From positions 62,001 through 126,000 of the forward strand of contig JAPYMA010000908.1 of NCBI GenBank assembly GCA_035041965.1: a stretch of 64,000 bases of DNA. The letters are read 5' to 3'. A model generated the notes under the pieces. That model was not told the DNA's origin and made no database searches. It saw only the letters and a list, made by a program, of their open reading frames with translations. The position numbers and the translations under genes were made by a program. Positions 26,054 to 37,799 of this stretch are shown here, piece after piece. This DNA comes from Anisakis pegreffii. Lineage: Eukaryota; Nematoda; Chromadorea; Rhabditida; Anisakidae. Within the stretch, counting starts at the first letter, position 1, and each line of letters begins with the position of its first letter.

Positions 26054-27136
26054 TTACATCAGTATATCACACATTGATTTAAGAATCACATAACAACATT
26101 CACATAAGTAATTAATTACAGTATAATACATCCTGCTGTCTTTTTTCCTCATCGGCTTAACGCAATGTGTAACAAATTCGCAATGATTATCAGCAGATAA
26201 TTGGATAGAAGCGGGCCGTGGACATTCCCGAATTGGAATTCGTGGACAGCTTATAAATGGCCGCCGAGTTGTAGCAAATCTTGTTTGACTTGATAAATAC
26301 AATAGATAGCTTTTTGAGAATATCCCAGAATCAGAGATAGATGCAGCCAACTCCTCACGATCAGGAACATTCAGCCATAACTGCTGCTTCCGAATGGGTC
26401 TTTCTTCGGCACTTGTAGATGTTTTCTGACTTCGCGAAGTCGTTATCGGGGTGCTCGTCGACGTGACATGATCTTCAACAACTTTGCAATGATCTTCAGC
26501 AACTGACTGGATCGAATCGGACCACGGAGACTGTCGAAATTGACTATTTCGATCGGTTATAATTGTCCGCTGAGCTTTAGCAGATGATACATAATTTTCT
26601 GAGAATGCCCCAGAATAGACGATTTTTGCAGGCAGTTCCTCGTAATCGGAATCAATCGAAGATGATTGTCGCTTTCTACTGATTGTGAGATTTTTTTCAG
26701 TATTTGCAAATGATTGCCGACCACATGAATGCGCTGCCACTTTGCTCAACGTTGGTATTTTGCTTTGGTATTGCTTTGGTATTTTTATGGTTTCAGGGAC
26801 TAGTTCTTGAACTCCAGTGCATGATTCCAGAGATCCTGTGAAGGATGGCTGCTTTTTTACGGAGGATTTACGATTCTGTGCGAGTGAGTTCGGTTTATTT
26901 GTATGGACTGTTTGGTTTTCCAAAAGGGTTTGTTGGATGTTTGAAGGTTTCAGTTGATTTGAGGTGCTCTGACTATCGAACGTCCGTCGTATAATTCTCA
27001 TTGCCAGAGGAGATGCCAGAACATTGTCTTCAAATCGCTTCTGGTCCATTTCAAGCCACTCTTTCGCAGTTTCCAGAACCACTTTCCTGACCTCATCATT
27101 TGGGTTCATTCGCTCAGCGCATTCCCGATGAAACCT
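26054..27136 (-). CDS. Terminal exon: cassette head plus 300-residue tail
   Basis: The exon follows a CACTTTCAG acceptor and is open for 360 codons to TGA, the longest exon of the locus. Residues 1-53 are a cassette head (RFHRECAERMNPND at the start, NVLASPLAMRIIRRTF near 38-53). The rest is Ser/Thr/Arg/Gln-rich and probably disordered. Residues about 165-221 and 260-326 resemble each other (Y/R-EEL, then SGAFSENY or SGIFSKSY, then SIQ..A..HC), so the tail holds an internal duplication. The last 25 residues are hydrophobic with three Cys. In copy 2 the homologous tail is cut off by a stop at 40,295. Confidence 0.72.
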   Translation of the reverse strand, partial: RFHRECAERMNPNDEVRKVVLETAKEWLEMDQKRFEDNVLASPLAMRIIRRTFDSQSTSNQLKPSNIQQTLLENQTVHTNKPNSLAQNRKSSVKKQPSFTGSLESCTGVQELVPETIKIPKQYQSKIPTLSKVAAHSCGRQSFANTEKNLTISRKRQSSSIDSDYEELPAKIVYSGAFSENYVSSAKAQRTIITDRNSQFRQSPWSDSIQSVAEDHCKVVEDHVTSTSTPITTSRSQKTSTSAEERPIRKQQLWLNVPDREELAASISDSGIFSKSYLLYLSSQTRFATTRRPFISCPRIPIRECPRPASIQLSADNHCEFVTHCVKPMRKKDSRMYYTVINYLCECCYVILKSMCDILM

Positions 27137-30100
27137 CTGAAAGTGATCAATTAGCAACCTAAACATGAATCAAGAGCTTCATACAGACTCGGTTATTTAA
27201 CTCTCTAACAGGTAAGTTGATAGGCAAACTATCGGTTCGCTTCAAGTATTTTTGACACGAAAACACTCACAACGATAGTCAGCTAGGTGACATGGGAGAA
27301 ATCAATCCCTCATAATTTAAATGTATTTATTTTACGATATTTCATTTTAATGGAATATTTTAATATTTTACGTAATTTATTTTACATTTTGAATATTTTA
27401 TATTTTATTTCTATTTTATATATTTTACATCGTTTATATTTTACATAACATGTTTTCCGATTGGAAATGGAAACTTTCTTTGCATCCCGAGCAAATATTG
27501 ATTCGTATGAGATACGACTGAAACAAACTCACAATCTGAGCACGACTATAGGATTGCAATTGCTGAAGAATCTGGGCGATGCAGGCTTCTGACACCACAC
27601 GGCTGTTTAGGGTGCTCTGAAAGAAAGCAGTAAAACTTCTAGAAGCTAAAACATTCACAATTCCGGGAGAATTTCTTAATTACAAAGCAGTAGTTTAGAA
27701 ATTTTCACAAAATTGTTCCATGCATGTTTTGAATTAGCAAAAAACCAACTTAGAAACTTTATAATATCGTTGATCAGTGAGCTGATGCTCAGTTCATCAT
27801 GAGCCTATTAAATAAGCGATAACTCACTATGCAACTGTATTGATATCATTGATTATCAAATCTAGTGTACGCTCGTGAGCTTGTTGAATTGTTTGTACAG
27901 ATTACTTACTTTTTCAGCGTGAGGGTTTGAGTCAAGGAAAGCCTTCAGAGCTGATGCCTGCTTGTCACGTTGATTTCTTTCAATCAACCATTGCTTCACC
28001 GAGATTGACTGCTTTGCGCTGTGAATTTTATATCAAGAGACATTGAAAGGAAAGAGAAAATGTGCAGTAAATGACGATAAGCGTTCATAAATTCAGTGTT
28101 CATCTGATTTGATGAAGTGACATTCAGAAAGACTGCAAGTACCTCAACTCCTCTGTGGCATTTGCCTCTTGACGGTGCCTCTGATAAAGGTTTCTTCTTT
28201 TTTTCAATTGATCGACAATGAATTTAATAGCTGTCTTCGGTTTTTTGCTATTTCCAGAGCCAGATTGCATTAGTTTGCTTGATTCCGTGACTTTACTCGA
28301 ATTTGGCCGATTTGAAGCAGTTCCACTAGCTAATGTCCTTCGGATAATGCTCATAGCCAGCGGAGATGCCAATACATTGTCTTCGAATTGTTTCTGATCC
28401 ATTTCAAGCCACTCTTTCGCAGTTTCGAGAACAATTTTCCCGAACACATCATTTGGATTCATTCGCTGAGCGCAATCCTGATGAAACCTCTGAAATTCAA
28501 CAATTAGCATCCTAAGCAGGAATTGAGAGTTTCATACAGGCTGAGCTGCTTATCAGTCAATAGATTACATTCGTTTTTCACGGCAAACTATTTATTCGTT
28601 TCAAGCATTTTTGACACGAAAACACACGCAACGATAAACAGCTAGTTGATATATGTAGGGAAAGCCAGCATAATTAATATGCATTCTACATTAATAATTT
28701 TATGTATAATATATGTTCTATTTGACTGAAAACAGTAACTTTCGTTTCATCCCGAGCAAATTTGGATCCGCATGAGATATAGCTGAAACTGACTCACAAT
28801 CTGAGCACGACAATAGAACTGCAATTGTTGAAGAATCTTTGTGATGCAGGCTTCTGACACCACACGGCTGTTTAGAGCGCTCTGAAAGAAAGCAATAGAA
28901 ATTCAAGAAATTAAAACATTTACAATTTCAAGATGGTTCAATGATTACAAAGTTGCACCAAACAACACCCACAAAACTGTTCTGTGCAGGTTTCTAGTCA
29001 GCGGAAAAACATATTAGGAAGTTCATATTATCGTGGATCAGTAAACTGATGCTGTATTTACTGTGATAGCGTTGAATTAACGATGACTCACTACCCGGCC
29101 ATATCGATATCACTAATTTTCAATGTAAAAACCTATTGCACACTCGTGAGTTTGATGAATTTTTTGTACAGATTACTTACTTTTTCAGCGTGAGGGTTTG
29201 AGTCAAGGAAAGCCTTCAGAGCTGATGCCTGATTGTCACGTTGATTTCTTTCAATCAACCATTGCTTCACTGAGACTGGCTGCTTTGCGCTGTAAATTTT
29301 ACATCAAGGGACATTGAAAGGAAAGAGAAAATGTGCAGTAAATGACGATAAATGTTTTTAAATTCAATGTTAATATGATTTGAGGAAATGACATTCAGAA
29401 AGACTGCAAATACCTCAACTCTTCTGTGGCATTTGCCTCTTGACGGTGCTTCTGATAAAGATTTCTTCTTTCTTTCATTTGATCGACAATGAATTCAATT
29501 GCTGTTTTCGGTTGTTTGTTATCTCCTGAACCAGATTGTTTTAGGTTGCTTGAATCAGTGGCTTTGCTTGGATTTAATTGATTTGAGGTAGTTCCACCAG
29601 CGAATGTCCTTCGGATAATTCTCATAGCCAGCGGAGATGCCAATACGTTGTCTTCGAATCGTTTCCGGCCCATTTCAAGCCACTGTTTCACAGTTTCCAG
29701 AACGACTTTCCTGACCTCATCATTTGGGTTCATTCGCAAAGCACATTCTTGGTGAAACCTCTGAAATTCAATAAATGGTCATTCGTTATTGAAATCGAAA
29801 GCATGATACTAGCTCAGCTAATAGCCCGTATTAGGTTACATTCATTTTTTGTTGCTGATTTCCCGTTCATTTCTGGTATTTTTGCAGCTAGTTGATAGTG
29901 AAAGAATCAACCCATCCATATACTGATGTATATATCCAGAGATGGGCAATATCGCGCTATTCCGCTATTCCCTCTCTAGCGGAATATGAATGTCGTTTCA
30001 TCCCGCTCAAACATTGATTTGCATGAGATATATTTGAATTTTGACTTACAATTTGAGCACGGCTGTAAAACATCAATTGTTGAAGAATCTTTGTGACGGA

Positions 30101-33100
30101 GTCTTTTGACACCTCACGGCTGTTTGGAGCGCTCTGAAATGACGGCACCAAAACTTTAAAAAATGGATTATAATGCTAAAATTTAAGAAATGTTTGATGA
30201 GTTTTGAATATCTGCATTCTAGGAACATCACGTGGATCAGTGAAATGATGCGCAATTTACTATGAATTCGGTGGAGGAGCGATGACTCACAATGAAGCTG
30301 TACTGATTTATTGGCTTTCAATAAGAGAACCTGTTGTATGTCGTGAACATATTGAATTTCTTGCAAAAATTACTTACATTTTCAGCGTGGAGGTTTGACT
30401 CAAGGAAAGCCTTCAAAGCTGATGCGTGATTTTCACGTTGATTTCTTTCAATCACCCACTGCTTCGCCGAAAGTAACTGCTTTGCGCTGTGAATTTTAGA
30501 TTAAAAGTACTCACCAAAAAATTGAAGGGCGATCAATGTAGTGACATTCAGAAAGACTGTAAATACCTCAATTGTTTTGCGGCATTTGCCACTTGACGAT
30601 GATTTCGGTAAAGTTCTCTTCGTTCTTTCAGTTGATCGACAATGAATTCAATCGCTGTCTTCGGTAGTTTACTATTTCTTGAAGCAGACTGTCTTAGATT
30701 GCTTACTTCCACTGCTTTATTCGCTTCTTTCCAATCGCTGTTAGTTTTCTTCTGCAAGCGGCATAATTGAACAGTAATTCAGTGATTCATATGCGCACCG
30801 TTTCACATCTAAGAAACTTGTTAAAAGTAACGAATACGCCTCAGCAAATGAACACAGTCTCCTCAGGTGATACTCTAGATGATGGATTGGTTCATCAGTT
30901 ACACTCTCTGGATGTTTACTGTGAGAATGCATATGGAAATTTTTCGAAAACAGTCCAACCTCTGTGAGCGATCCTGGATTCATCAACGACGATTTCTGGA
31001 TCATTACGGATGCTTGCTTAGCTTTCAGTTCCGGATTTTCAGCCGAAAACATCTTGACTGTTAGTTTTTTGAGATGTCTGCACACTTGCTGCTGGTGGTA
31101 CTTGATTTTCTGTCACTTTAAGGCAAGCTGACGGAGAATAAAATTCCAAAATTGACAATATTTCCTTCGACAAAACGACGTTCTCATCGAATTCTTTTTC
31201 ACTCATTTCCAACTCTTTCTTGACTTGCTCTTTTTCTCCTTCAATCCCGTTCTCATTGCAGACATAGATACGACTCAAATAGAAGGCCTAAAAGAAATCC
31301 ATGATATTAAAATTGAAAGAAGGTATACGTATGTGATCGATATAGCCTTGCGCCAGGAGATCATTATCAATTGAACAATTCACGGCGATCAGCTAATGAT
31401 CCATCATGTTCTATCAGTAATTAATTACTGCTAGTAATTCAATCAGAAATCAGTGTTATGAAGCATGAATCACTATAGGCATATGATGTTGCTCCTGTAA
31501 CAACCCACCAAATATGGATGAAATTCACTACGCAACTTCGTTAAGATTCGCGAAGTCTCTTCATAAGTATAGCGTGATTTATAGCATCCCTGAAATGACA
31601 AGCAACATTGTTTTGAGCATACCCTTAACTAAATAATTCATTATAAGCTTATAGCAAAAATTTGGTTGATACACAGTCTGTATTACAGACCATTGCTTCT
31701 TGAAGAAAATTTTGTTGCTCTTTCAAATGTGATACAGACTAAACCTTTGGGCGGTTTGCAGCAAATTCAGACACTATTTTCGTACATTGTTCTCTTGCAT
31801 CCATTTGCTGTTTTCTTTGTTGTCTCATCAAGGCAACCATTGAAGAATTATCGAGACTGCAAAAAGACAAATTTTCAGTTTGGACGTCACGCGCTATTAA
31901 CTGCAATTGATTCAGCTTCCATAGTGGACTTCAGTGAAATCGATTTTGTACAACTCCCAAATTGGTCACGTTACACTGTCGTTTTTCGATACCTTAATAA
32001 TATTTCTCAAACAACTCCCATCCCCCTTCATACGGTGACAGCAATGAAGCATTAGCGAAAGCAACGTACAGTTTCATTCCATCTCGACATTCTTTCCGAT
32101 GTGATTGCACCATCTTCAAACGTTCACACAATAATTGAACAATCAGATCAAGTGTTGTATTAGCAGTGCATTCGGTTTCATGCTGAGCTTCGGACAACTG
32201 TTTTGCGCTGCCGACTCGCTCAATCTTTTCATTCGGAACCTTAAAGTTCTCTGATCTATCCTCCTCAGCTCAACTGGTGGAACCAATTTGTAGCACTAAA
32301 ATCTGAATCGCTTACTTCAAATGATTAATGACGCTTTAAAATCACTGAACACTTTCATTTTAATTGATAATCCAATGCAATAGATCTTTCAATCCCACTT
32401 TGGAAGTATTATTTTGGGAAAACAGCACGAGTTCGAGCTTACCTGTTCTGGTAATCGTTGATTTACTGGCGATTTCTCTTCAGTTGCTGCAACTTCTTGT
32501 TGTTTTCTTACATTGCATTCCCGATTTCTTGTCGTTGATTTCTGAGTGTCCCGGGACACTGTCGGATCCTTTGGTATTGATAGCTGAATGTTGAATGATT
32601 TCTGTTGACTCCCAATGGGAGGTTGTTGATTTTTCGAAGGCTCTTGTAGAGTTCCAGCACTTTCACTGCCACAAAAACGACGTATAATTTGCATCGCCAA
32701 TGACGATGCTAAGACATTCTCGTCCAATTCTTTATCACTCATCTCCAATTGCTTTCTCGTTGCGTCGGAAAGATTCTGCCATTTCGAGTCCTTTCGGATC
32801 CATTTTTTGAGCGCATTTCTGATGAAACCTCTTAAAATTGATTTGTCTTGTTGTGGTAATCGAACGGCTCATGCGGATCGAAGCAACAAAGTTGTAATGT
32901 TTAAGGAAGCATTATCTTTTTCCGTCAATAATGAAAGATCATGATCATTTCTAAATATCATCTTCCCTCACAGAATGCTGGCGCTCGCTCAATTGATTCA
33001 TCAGAGAAAACATTCATCTGTAAAGAGTCACTAGAGCTGCGTGATTTAAACAGAAAAGTGTGGATGAAATCAAAAGATGCAATGGATAAAACTGAAGTAA

Positions 33101-36100
33101 TTTTCCGGTTTCTTGAAAAGAGGAAACAAATATTGAAGGGGTAGTCGAAAAAAGATGAAAAATTGAAAATGACTTACAAGTTGAGCACGAATGACAGGCC
33201 GTAAGACTTCCAAAATTTTCTCAGGAGAAGTTTGTGACGCAGGTGGCCTCTGAAAATCGATCTATGGAGACAACATTAACAATTTTGCGCTTTCATGTAT
33301 TCAAAGTCTACTGCATTCGATAAATTGCAGGTTCGAAGTCATTTTTATCATTGCCGAATATTGCTTTCATTTCATACGGCCATAATCAAGGAACCTGATT
33401 TTAATCGTTTCTGTTTCGTTCTGATTCGACAGTGAAAACAATCTGAATGAAAATGCCAACAGTCAAAATTACCTCATATGAATTTACCGTATCACCGTGA
33501 GCAATCGAAGCAAGAAATGATAGAAGATTAGATGTGTGGTCAGCACGTTGTTCCTCTTCGCTGATCCATTGTTTGATTGAAAGTGATACAGTATAGGAAT
33601 CCGTTGCACTGTAAATTTCATTTTGATCTGACTATCAAGTGACAGCCTTCGTTTCAGTTCATTCAGTATGGTTGAAGTCAACTATGGAGATGGATTGGGC
33701 ATTCGAAGCGAGCGATCCAGTTTGGCAGCGCTTTTACCATTGAATGCTCATCTTGTTTCACGAAACAATCCTATCAGATCACTATTTTCCTTGTCTAGTC
33801 GTATCATCCTATGTATTTAAAACGAAAAGAAATGTAATGTTGAATGCGGTTTTGAGCGGATTCCTATACCGTATCAGTCATCTCCACGTTGCACTGGTTA
33901 ATTAAACTGAACAATGCTTTCAGCTGTTATATAGACACATACAAACAATTTTTTTCCAGTCGAATGCAGCCCAAATCATTGGAAAACTTCAGGAGCTAGT
34001 AAAAACCAAAAATATATCTCAAGTGGAACATTGAAAAAGGCGAAAAGTCAGCCCAGAGTTCGAGCACTGCAACAATTCAGCATACTTCAAACTTTTAGCA
34101 GCGTTTGCCTCCTGACGATGCTTTTGATAAAGAGCACTCCTCTCAGCCAGCTGTTGCGTAATGAAGTCAACAACAACTTCGTAATTTTGCTTGCTTGAAT
34201 ACCTTGTTCTGGTCAGTCTGAAAAGATTCTCCAACCGTCAAATCATGACACAAACTTACTTGTGGTCAAATGAGCTGTTTTGAGATGCACTGGCTGAAAT
34301 GTTGACAGATGAAGTGCTCTCCTTCGACCCCAAGGCTGCATTTAGCATTTCATTTTGTCACCTATTATTTTAGAGTGACAGCGTTACTATGTTATTCTCG
34401 GGTGATCCACTCCAGATTCTTTTCCGTTACTAGTCGAATTGTTAAGGAATTGCCTTCAGAGTCATGCATAAAACTATTTGTTTCAATGGAAGGTGTTTCA
34501 TGACTCACTATAGATCGTAACTGTAAATGTACGCACATTCTGACTTTGTCTGGATTGTTCTCGAGTTTCTGCACGTCGTCCGTGACCTTGCATCGTAAAC
34601 TGCTGCTTTTGTGAGGATTCATTCAGCGATGACGCCTGATTAATTGGATTATTTTCTCTCCTTCGCTCCCAAGGCTGTAATTAAGTTATAATTTATTACC
34701 TATAATTTTCATCAGATGCGTCCCTATAATATTCTCATGTGTTTTCAAATTTATTTCAGCTTCTTACAAAGTTACGTTACCAATCGTAGTTGTCAGAGAA
34801 TGCCATTAGAGTCATGCGTGAACCATTTATTTCAATGGCACCTACTTGATAAGATCTCTTCACTTGATATGGATCATATTGCATTACCAAAAAACAAACA
34901 GAAAATTGATTTCTAACGTACATTACTGACCAATACTATTTGACTTTCAGAAGGCGCCTCAATTGAGTGTATCTCAAGAATTGGACTCACGCCGTCGTAT
35001 TGTGATTTTGGGTCGCTGTTCAATCTGCACCATACATCGTACGCTACATTTGGTTTCACATTCACAGGATCATCGAAAAGATGTAGAGGATCAGCCAGAT
35101 ACTGTAATTAAGGTTCTACGGTTAGTGCATAGATGAGAAGGATCAGCAAGATACTGAGATTAAGATTCTGTGGTTAGTGCATTCATCATTTTAGAGGCAG
35201 TTATAAGTAGTGTTCGTCGGGGAACGGGCTCCCCGTCGGGGACCCCGGCGGGGAACATAGGGAGCGCTCCCACCTGCAATTAAGATTCCGTAGTTAGTGT
35301 ATTCATAATTTCAGAAGCAGTTATGAGTTATTCGCAGGTAAATGACCTACTTAAATTGGATAGAGCTGATGGCATTCAAATGCAAGATAGACTCAAAGTG
35401 TATCAAAATTGCTCAGCAAGCAGTTTTCGTGAGCAATAATGTAACCGTGGGTTACAGAATGAATGCTCACTCCTTGTACGATCGCAATTTTTGTAGTCGG
35501 CATAACCAGTTCAAGCTGGTCTCGTCAGACCTCAGCCGCGTTATAAACAGTTAGTATCAGGTGTGCTAAAGTGTCTCCATAGTGGATCAATGAAACCATA
35601 TCCTATCATGGATTCCACTTCGTCATTACCAAGATCTTTTGCAACACAATGCGAGGTATGGATTGGGCGAAGTCTCAGCGCGCAAGTTTGTTAAAAAACT
35701 CACTGTCACCTTTTAATCGCAAGTTTTCGGCTTTGCACACTATCCAAAGATGCAATAATCTGCTTTCGAATATCACCGGAAATGTTCCACTAGACAAAAG
35801 CTGTTATTGAATGTGTATTGCAGGCACAAAGCAACGAAGAAGTGCTATGGTATGCAATGGAAAATAACCTCGAAATGCGGTGACCATATCCTATAAATCC
35901 CACAATCGCTTTCATGTAATTGTACATCTGGTGAATTGATGGCAATGGTTTTTACGCAGATACACTTTGTTTGCGCTGACTGAAAGGCGTTATTATCATT
36001 TGTTCATATTAGATGGAATGTTTTGCTTGAGACGACATTATCAAACGTGTTGAATGACGCTGGAGATTTTTTTACGATAACACCTAAAGATAAACTCGAA

Positions 36101-37799
36101 CAATCATCTATTATCTTCGTGATAATGCCCAAAGTACGGAACGAGAAATTCGCTTGGGGATAATGAGAACGTGAAAATGGACATTGCAAGAGGAATTCAA
36201 ATTGAAATATTTGTATTGCGATGAAGTCAAGACAGATGCGAGAACGGAAAAGAAGCATAAACGTACTTCACTTTCAATCTCGGAACTGATACGAAAAGGT
36301 TTGGTTGGCAATACTGGATTGATGATCTGAATTAGGCATCCTTGACCTGATGCAGTCTTCTTCTGAAATTGTTCACATTTTCACTGTTCACTTCAATATC
36401 GAATGAATGAGCTGCATTAGTCTGCAACATTTCGTAAGCCTTAACTGTCACTCCCAAGCATGGACGAACGGAAGCAGGTGTATCAGGAAAAGCAAATGGT
36501 GTTTTAAACGATGTCATCAATCCGATTATGCGGAGTATTAAAGGTTTAAAATTCGTTGTGCGAATTGCTGATAGGGAAGTGCAGCAAAGAAGGTATTGAG
36601 TTATGAGTTATGCATCTGCATTTCCTGTGACACATAGGGAACCCTTCAGTTGTTTATGTAACATACATCAGTTGTTTATATTTTATAAAGATGCTGATCG
36701 TTAAAGTATCATTGGAATACGGAGCAACGTTCCTCAAATGTGAACTCATTTCCCAGTAATCGGTTTTCGTCAAAATACTGAAGAGATTTTTATTGTGATC
36801 AGCAAATGATCAATACGATTAAGTAAGGCAATTACAAACTCGAAATGCAATCCAATCACCGATCACAATGTTTGGATGTGTTTCATTACGTGATAGCCGG
36901 ATTTTTCGATTCCTTCGAAGTACTTTTATCTCTTGGTCATTTATACTTATCACCCAACCAACCAACCAGCTCTCAGTACTCATTATTTGTCGGGGTGTCT
37001 GAAAAAATCTCCCATTCACAGCGGCAGTGTCCACATAAACGCAACACTGATTAAAGATCAAGCGATATCAGAATAGAACAAATGATTGAATTAAGACGTA
37101 TCGCACATTATGGATAATCATTCGAATACTTCCAAAGATACTCCATTAGTTCAATTAAACGCTTCTCTCCAAAATATTTGAGCCATGTTTGACACTGCTC
37201 GTGAATGCGGAATTGCAAAACTTGAGAAAAAGTTCAAAAAAAATTTCATGACTGATACGAACAATGATAAATGCAAATAATATCAATCGAGTAAACGATT
37301 GAATCAACTCCGATTGAAATGCAATGGTTCGCTGTGTTGAGCAGATCGATACTTCAGCAGTGATGATTCAAAGAGGAAATAAATTTATATCAAATTTTAT
37401 CAATGTTGGCGATAAATGTATTAGACTGTTGGGTTGCTGCTTGTTAAGGCTTTTTTGAGTAGATCTTATCATGAGGTGGTTGATTGGCGTTATCACTAAA
37501 CGGAACAATACCGATTTCGAAACATGCATTTATTTTTATGAGCGAGATGACGACGCTCAAGTCTTGTTTATTTCACACGTATCGCAGCATTTGGGACGAT
37601 TTGGTATTGAAATATGGTTAGTTTTCGGTGTTTACTTCTTAGTAACTAATCGAATAAAATGATTCGTTTGCGATTTGTGCTTCCTCAGGTCATGTGAAGA
37701 GGGTTCCGAAAGATTCAACTGTAAAAATCCACCCTCAGAAAATCCCGCTTTCAAGAGTTCACTGTCACAAATATTCCGCTCATCTCATTTTTCAGGCAT
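26054..37799 (-). CDS. Modular-repeat gene, locus copy 1 (unknown family, partly decayed)
   Basis: A multi-exon gene read right to left. Recognised order: 5' remnant near 37.8 kb; exons 36,840-36,998, 36,347-36,444, 36,267-36,313, 34,922-35,101, 34,509-34,674 and 34,260-34,335; five cassettes (listed separately); a long terminal exon. Each full cassette encodes 180 residues in fused form. Phases fit at every junction from 35,101 to 33,178 and from 30,751 to 26,054. Lesions against copy 2: the counterpart of the start codon is followed by a stop after four codons; the 32,443-32,830 exon has one extra base; the exon beginning at 31,287 has another. So the 5' half may be a pseudogene while the 3' half stays open. 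I recognise no family. The protein looks helical and charged with no membrane segment in the cassettes. Confidence 0.6.
27315..27450. repeat. ATATTTTA-type AT-rich array
   Basis: Imperfect units of TATTTTA/ATATTTTA repeat for about 130 bp inside the intron before the terminal exon. No counterpart of this length is seen in copy 2. Confidence 0.7.
27533..28489 (-). CDS. Cassette 5 of locus copy 1 (three exons)
   Basis: Exons 28,143-28,489 (347 nt, phase 0 in, 2 out), 27,910-28,018 (109 nt, 2 to 0) and 27,533-27,616 (84 nt, 0 to 0), all with GT..AG borders. Together they encode 180 residues. The first exon holds RFHQDCAQRMNPND, DNVLASPLAM and, near its end, a charged helix (QRHRQEANATEEL). The second has KQWLIERNQR and ends HAEK. 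The third ends YSRAQI. Nearly identical to cassette 4, with exon starts offset by 1,265-1,271 bp, so the two arose by recent tandem duplication. Confidence 0.75.
28798..29760 (-). CDS. Cassette 4 of locus copy 1 (three exons)
   Basis: Exons 29,414-29,760 (347 nt), 29,181-29,289 (109 nt) and 28,798-28,881 (84 nt). Acceptors are ATTTCAG-like and donors GTATTT, GTAAGT and GTGAGT. Phases are the same as in cassette 5 and the frame is intact. The head exon carries RFHQECALRMNPNDEVRKVV and NVLASPLAMRIIRRTF. The cassette is phase-symmetric, so gain or loss of a whole cassette keeps the frame. Confidence 0.75.
30050..31287 (-). CDS. Cassette 3 of locus copy 1 (split head, frameshifted)
   Basis: Here the head is split by an intron: exon 1a starts at 31,287 after TCTTTTAG, and exon 1b is 30,567-30,751 (185 nt, phase 0 to 2). 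Then come 30,378-30,486 (109 nt) and 30,050-30,133 (84 nt). Exon 1a begins AFYLSRIYVCNENGIEGEKE and matches copy 2 (43,363) until near 31,045. There one extra base shifts the frame to a stop; homology continues in the next frame. The 3' border of exon 1a is unresolved in both copies. Confidence 0.55.
31509..32830 (-). CDS. Cassette 2 of locus copy 1 (split head, frameshifted)
   Basis: Exons 32,443-32,830 (1a, 388 nt), 32,070-32,239 (1b, 170 nt), 31,745-31,856 (112 nt, GTTTAG donor) and 31,509-31,589 (81 nt). In copy 2 exon 1a is 387 nt; the extra base here lies just after the MDP codons, so the reading frame breaks about 30 codons into the exon. The remaining exons have the same lengths and phases as copy 2. 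The Gln/Ser-rich second half of 1a is also conserved. Confidence 0.55.
33178..34217 (-). CDS. Cassette 1 of locus copy 1 (three exons)
   Basis: Exons 34,086-34,217 (132 nt, phase 2 in and 2 out), 33,473-33,608 (136 nt) and 33,178-33,249 (72 nt, 24 codons). It lacks a 1a head. The first exon contains a charged helix similar to other cassettes (AERSALYQKHRQEANAAKSL). The second has SIKQWISEEEQRADH and the third ends RPVIRAQL. All junction phases fit with the upstream 34,260-34,335 exon. Confidence 0.65.
34260..34335 (-). CDS. 76-nt Ser-rich exon, active only in copy 1
   Basis: Bounded by AATGCAG and a perfect GTAAGT donor. It encodes about 24 residues (LGSKESTSSV start, QNSSFDH end) in the phase set by the preceding 166-nt exon. 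Its first bases resemble those of the preceding exon (CCTTGGG..CGAAGGAGAG), so the two exons may share an origin. The copy 2 equivalent (46,141-46,216) has the donor changed to GCAAAT. Confidence 0.6.
34509..34674 (-). CDS. Gln/Arg-rich exon of copy 1 (166 nt)
   Basis: Starts after AATTACAG with PWERRRENNPINQA and ends in phase 1 at a GTGAGT donor. The copy 2 exon (46,417-46,584) is 168 nt and ends in phase 0. The 2-nt deletion here is compensated because the next exon (34,260-34,335) is entered in the shifted phase. Confidence 0.6.
34922..35101 (-). CDS. 180-nt exon, strongly conserved between copies
   Basis: Exactly 60 codons, phase 0 to 0, between an acceptor before TATCTGGCTGATCC and a GTACGT donor. 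It encodes YLADPLHLFDDPVNV, then PNVAYDVWCRLN and an EIHSIEAPSESQ end. The copy 2 exon has the same length and nearly the same sequence. The opposite strand is also open, but minus-strand splice borders and phases fit the neighbouring exons. Confidence 0.65.
35208..35271 (+). mobile_element. 5' stub of the GC-rich hAT-like element
   Basis: About 64 bp starting TAGTGTTCGTCGGGGAACGG match the 5' end of the 552-bp element at 47,080. The preceding 8 bp (GTTATAAG) are also the same in both copies. The right end is missing and the flanking repeat resumes abruptly, so this is a deletion derivative. Confidence 0.7.
36267..36444 (-). CDS. Two 5'-region exons of locus copy 1
   Basis: Exons 36,347-36,444 (98 nt; KAYEMLQTNAAHSFDIEVNS, end RRRLHQ) and 36,267-36,313 (47 nt; YCQPNLFVSVPRLKV). 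The junction phase between them is consistent. Copy 2 has the same exon lengths at 48,752-48,849 and 48,672-48,718. The acceptor of the 98-nt exon (GTGACAG) is weak. If an upstream acceptor is used instead, copy 2 would contain a one-base insertion. Confidence 0.5.
36840..36998 (-). CDS. 53-residue beta-rich exon (OB/S1-like pattern)
   Basis: 159 nt, phase 0 to 0, between TTTTTTCAG and a GTTTGT donor. The peptide contains WLVGWVISINDQEIKVLRRN and ends with VIGDWIAFR. The G-x-V..V..I-G-D-W-I-x-F spacing resembles S1/OB-fold RNA-binding barrels, which is inference from pattern only. Copy 2 (49,237-49,395) differs at only four residues, suggesting either a recent duplication or constraint. Confidence 0.55.
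37019..37799 (-). pseudogene. Decayed 5' end of locus copy 1
   Basis: Sequence homologous to the copy 2 start region (about 49,980-50,305). The equivalent ATG at 37,799 is followed by a stop after four codons, and the downstream segment that is open in copy 2 has several stops and indels here. A different promoter or start for copy 1 is possible. Confidence 0.45.
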
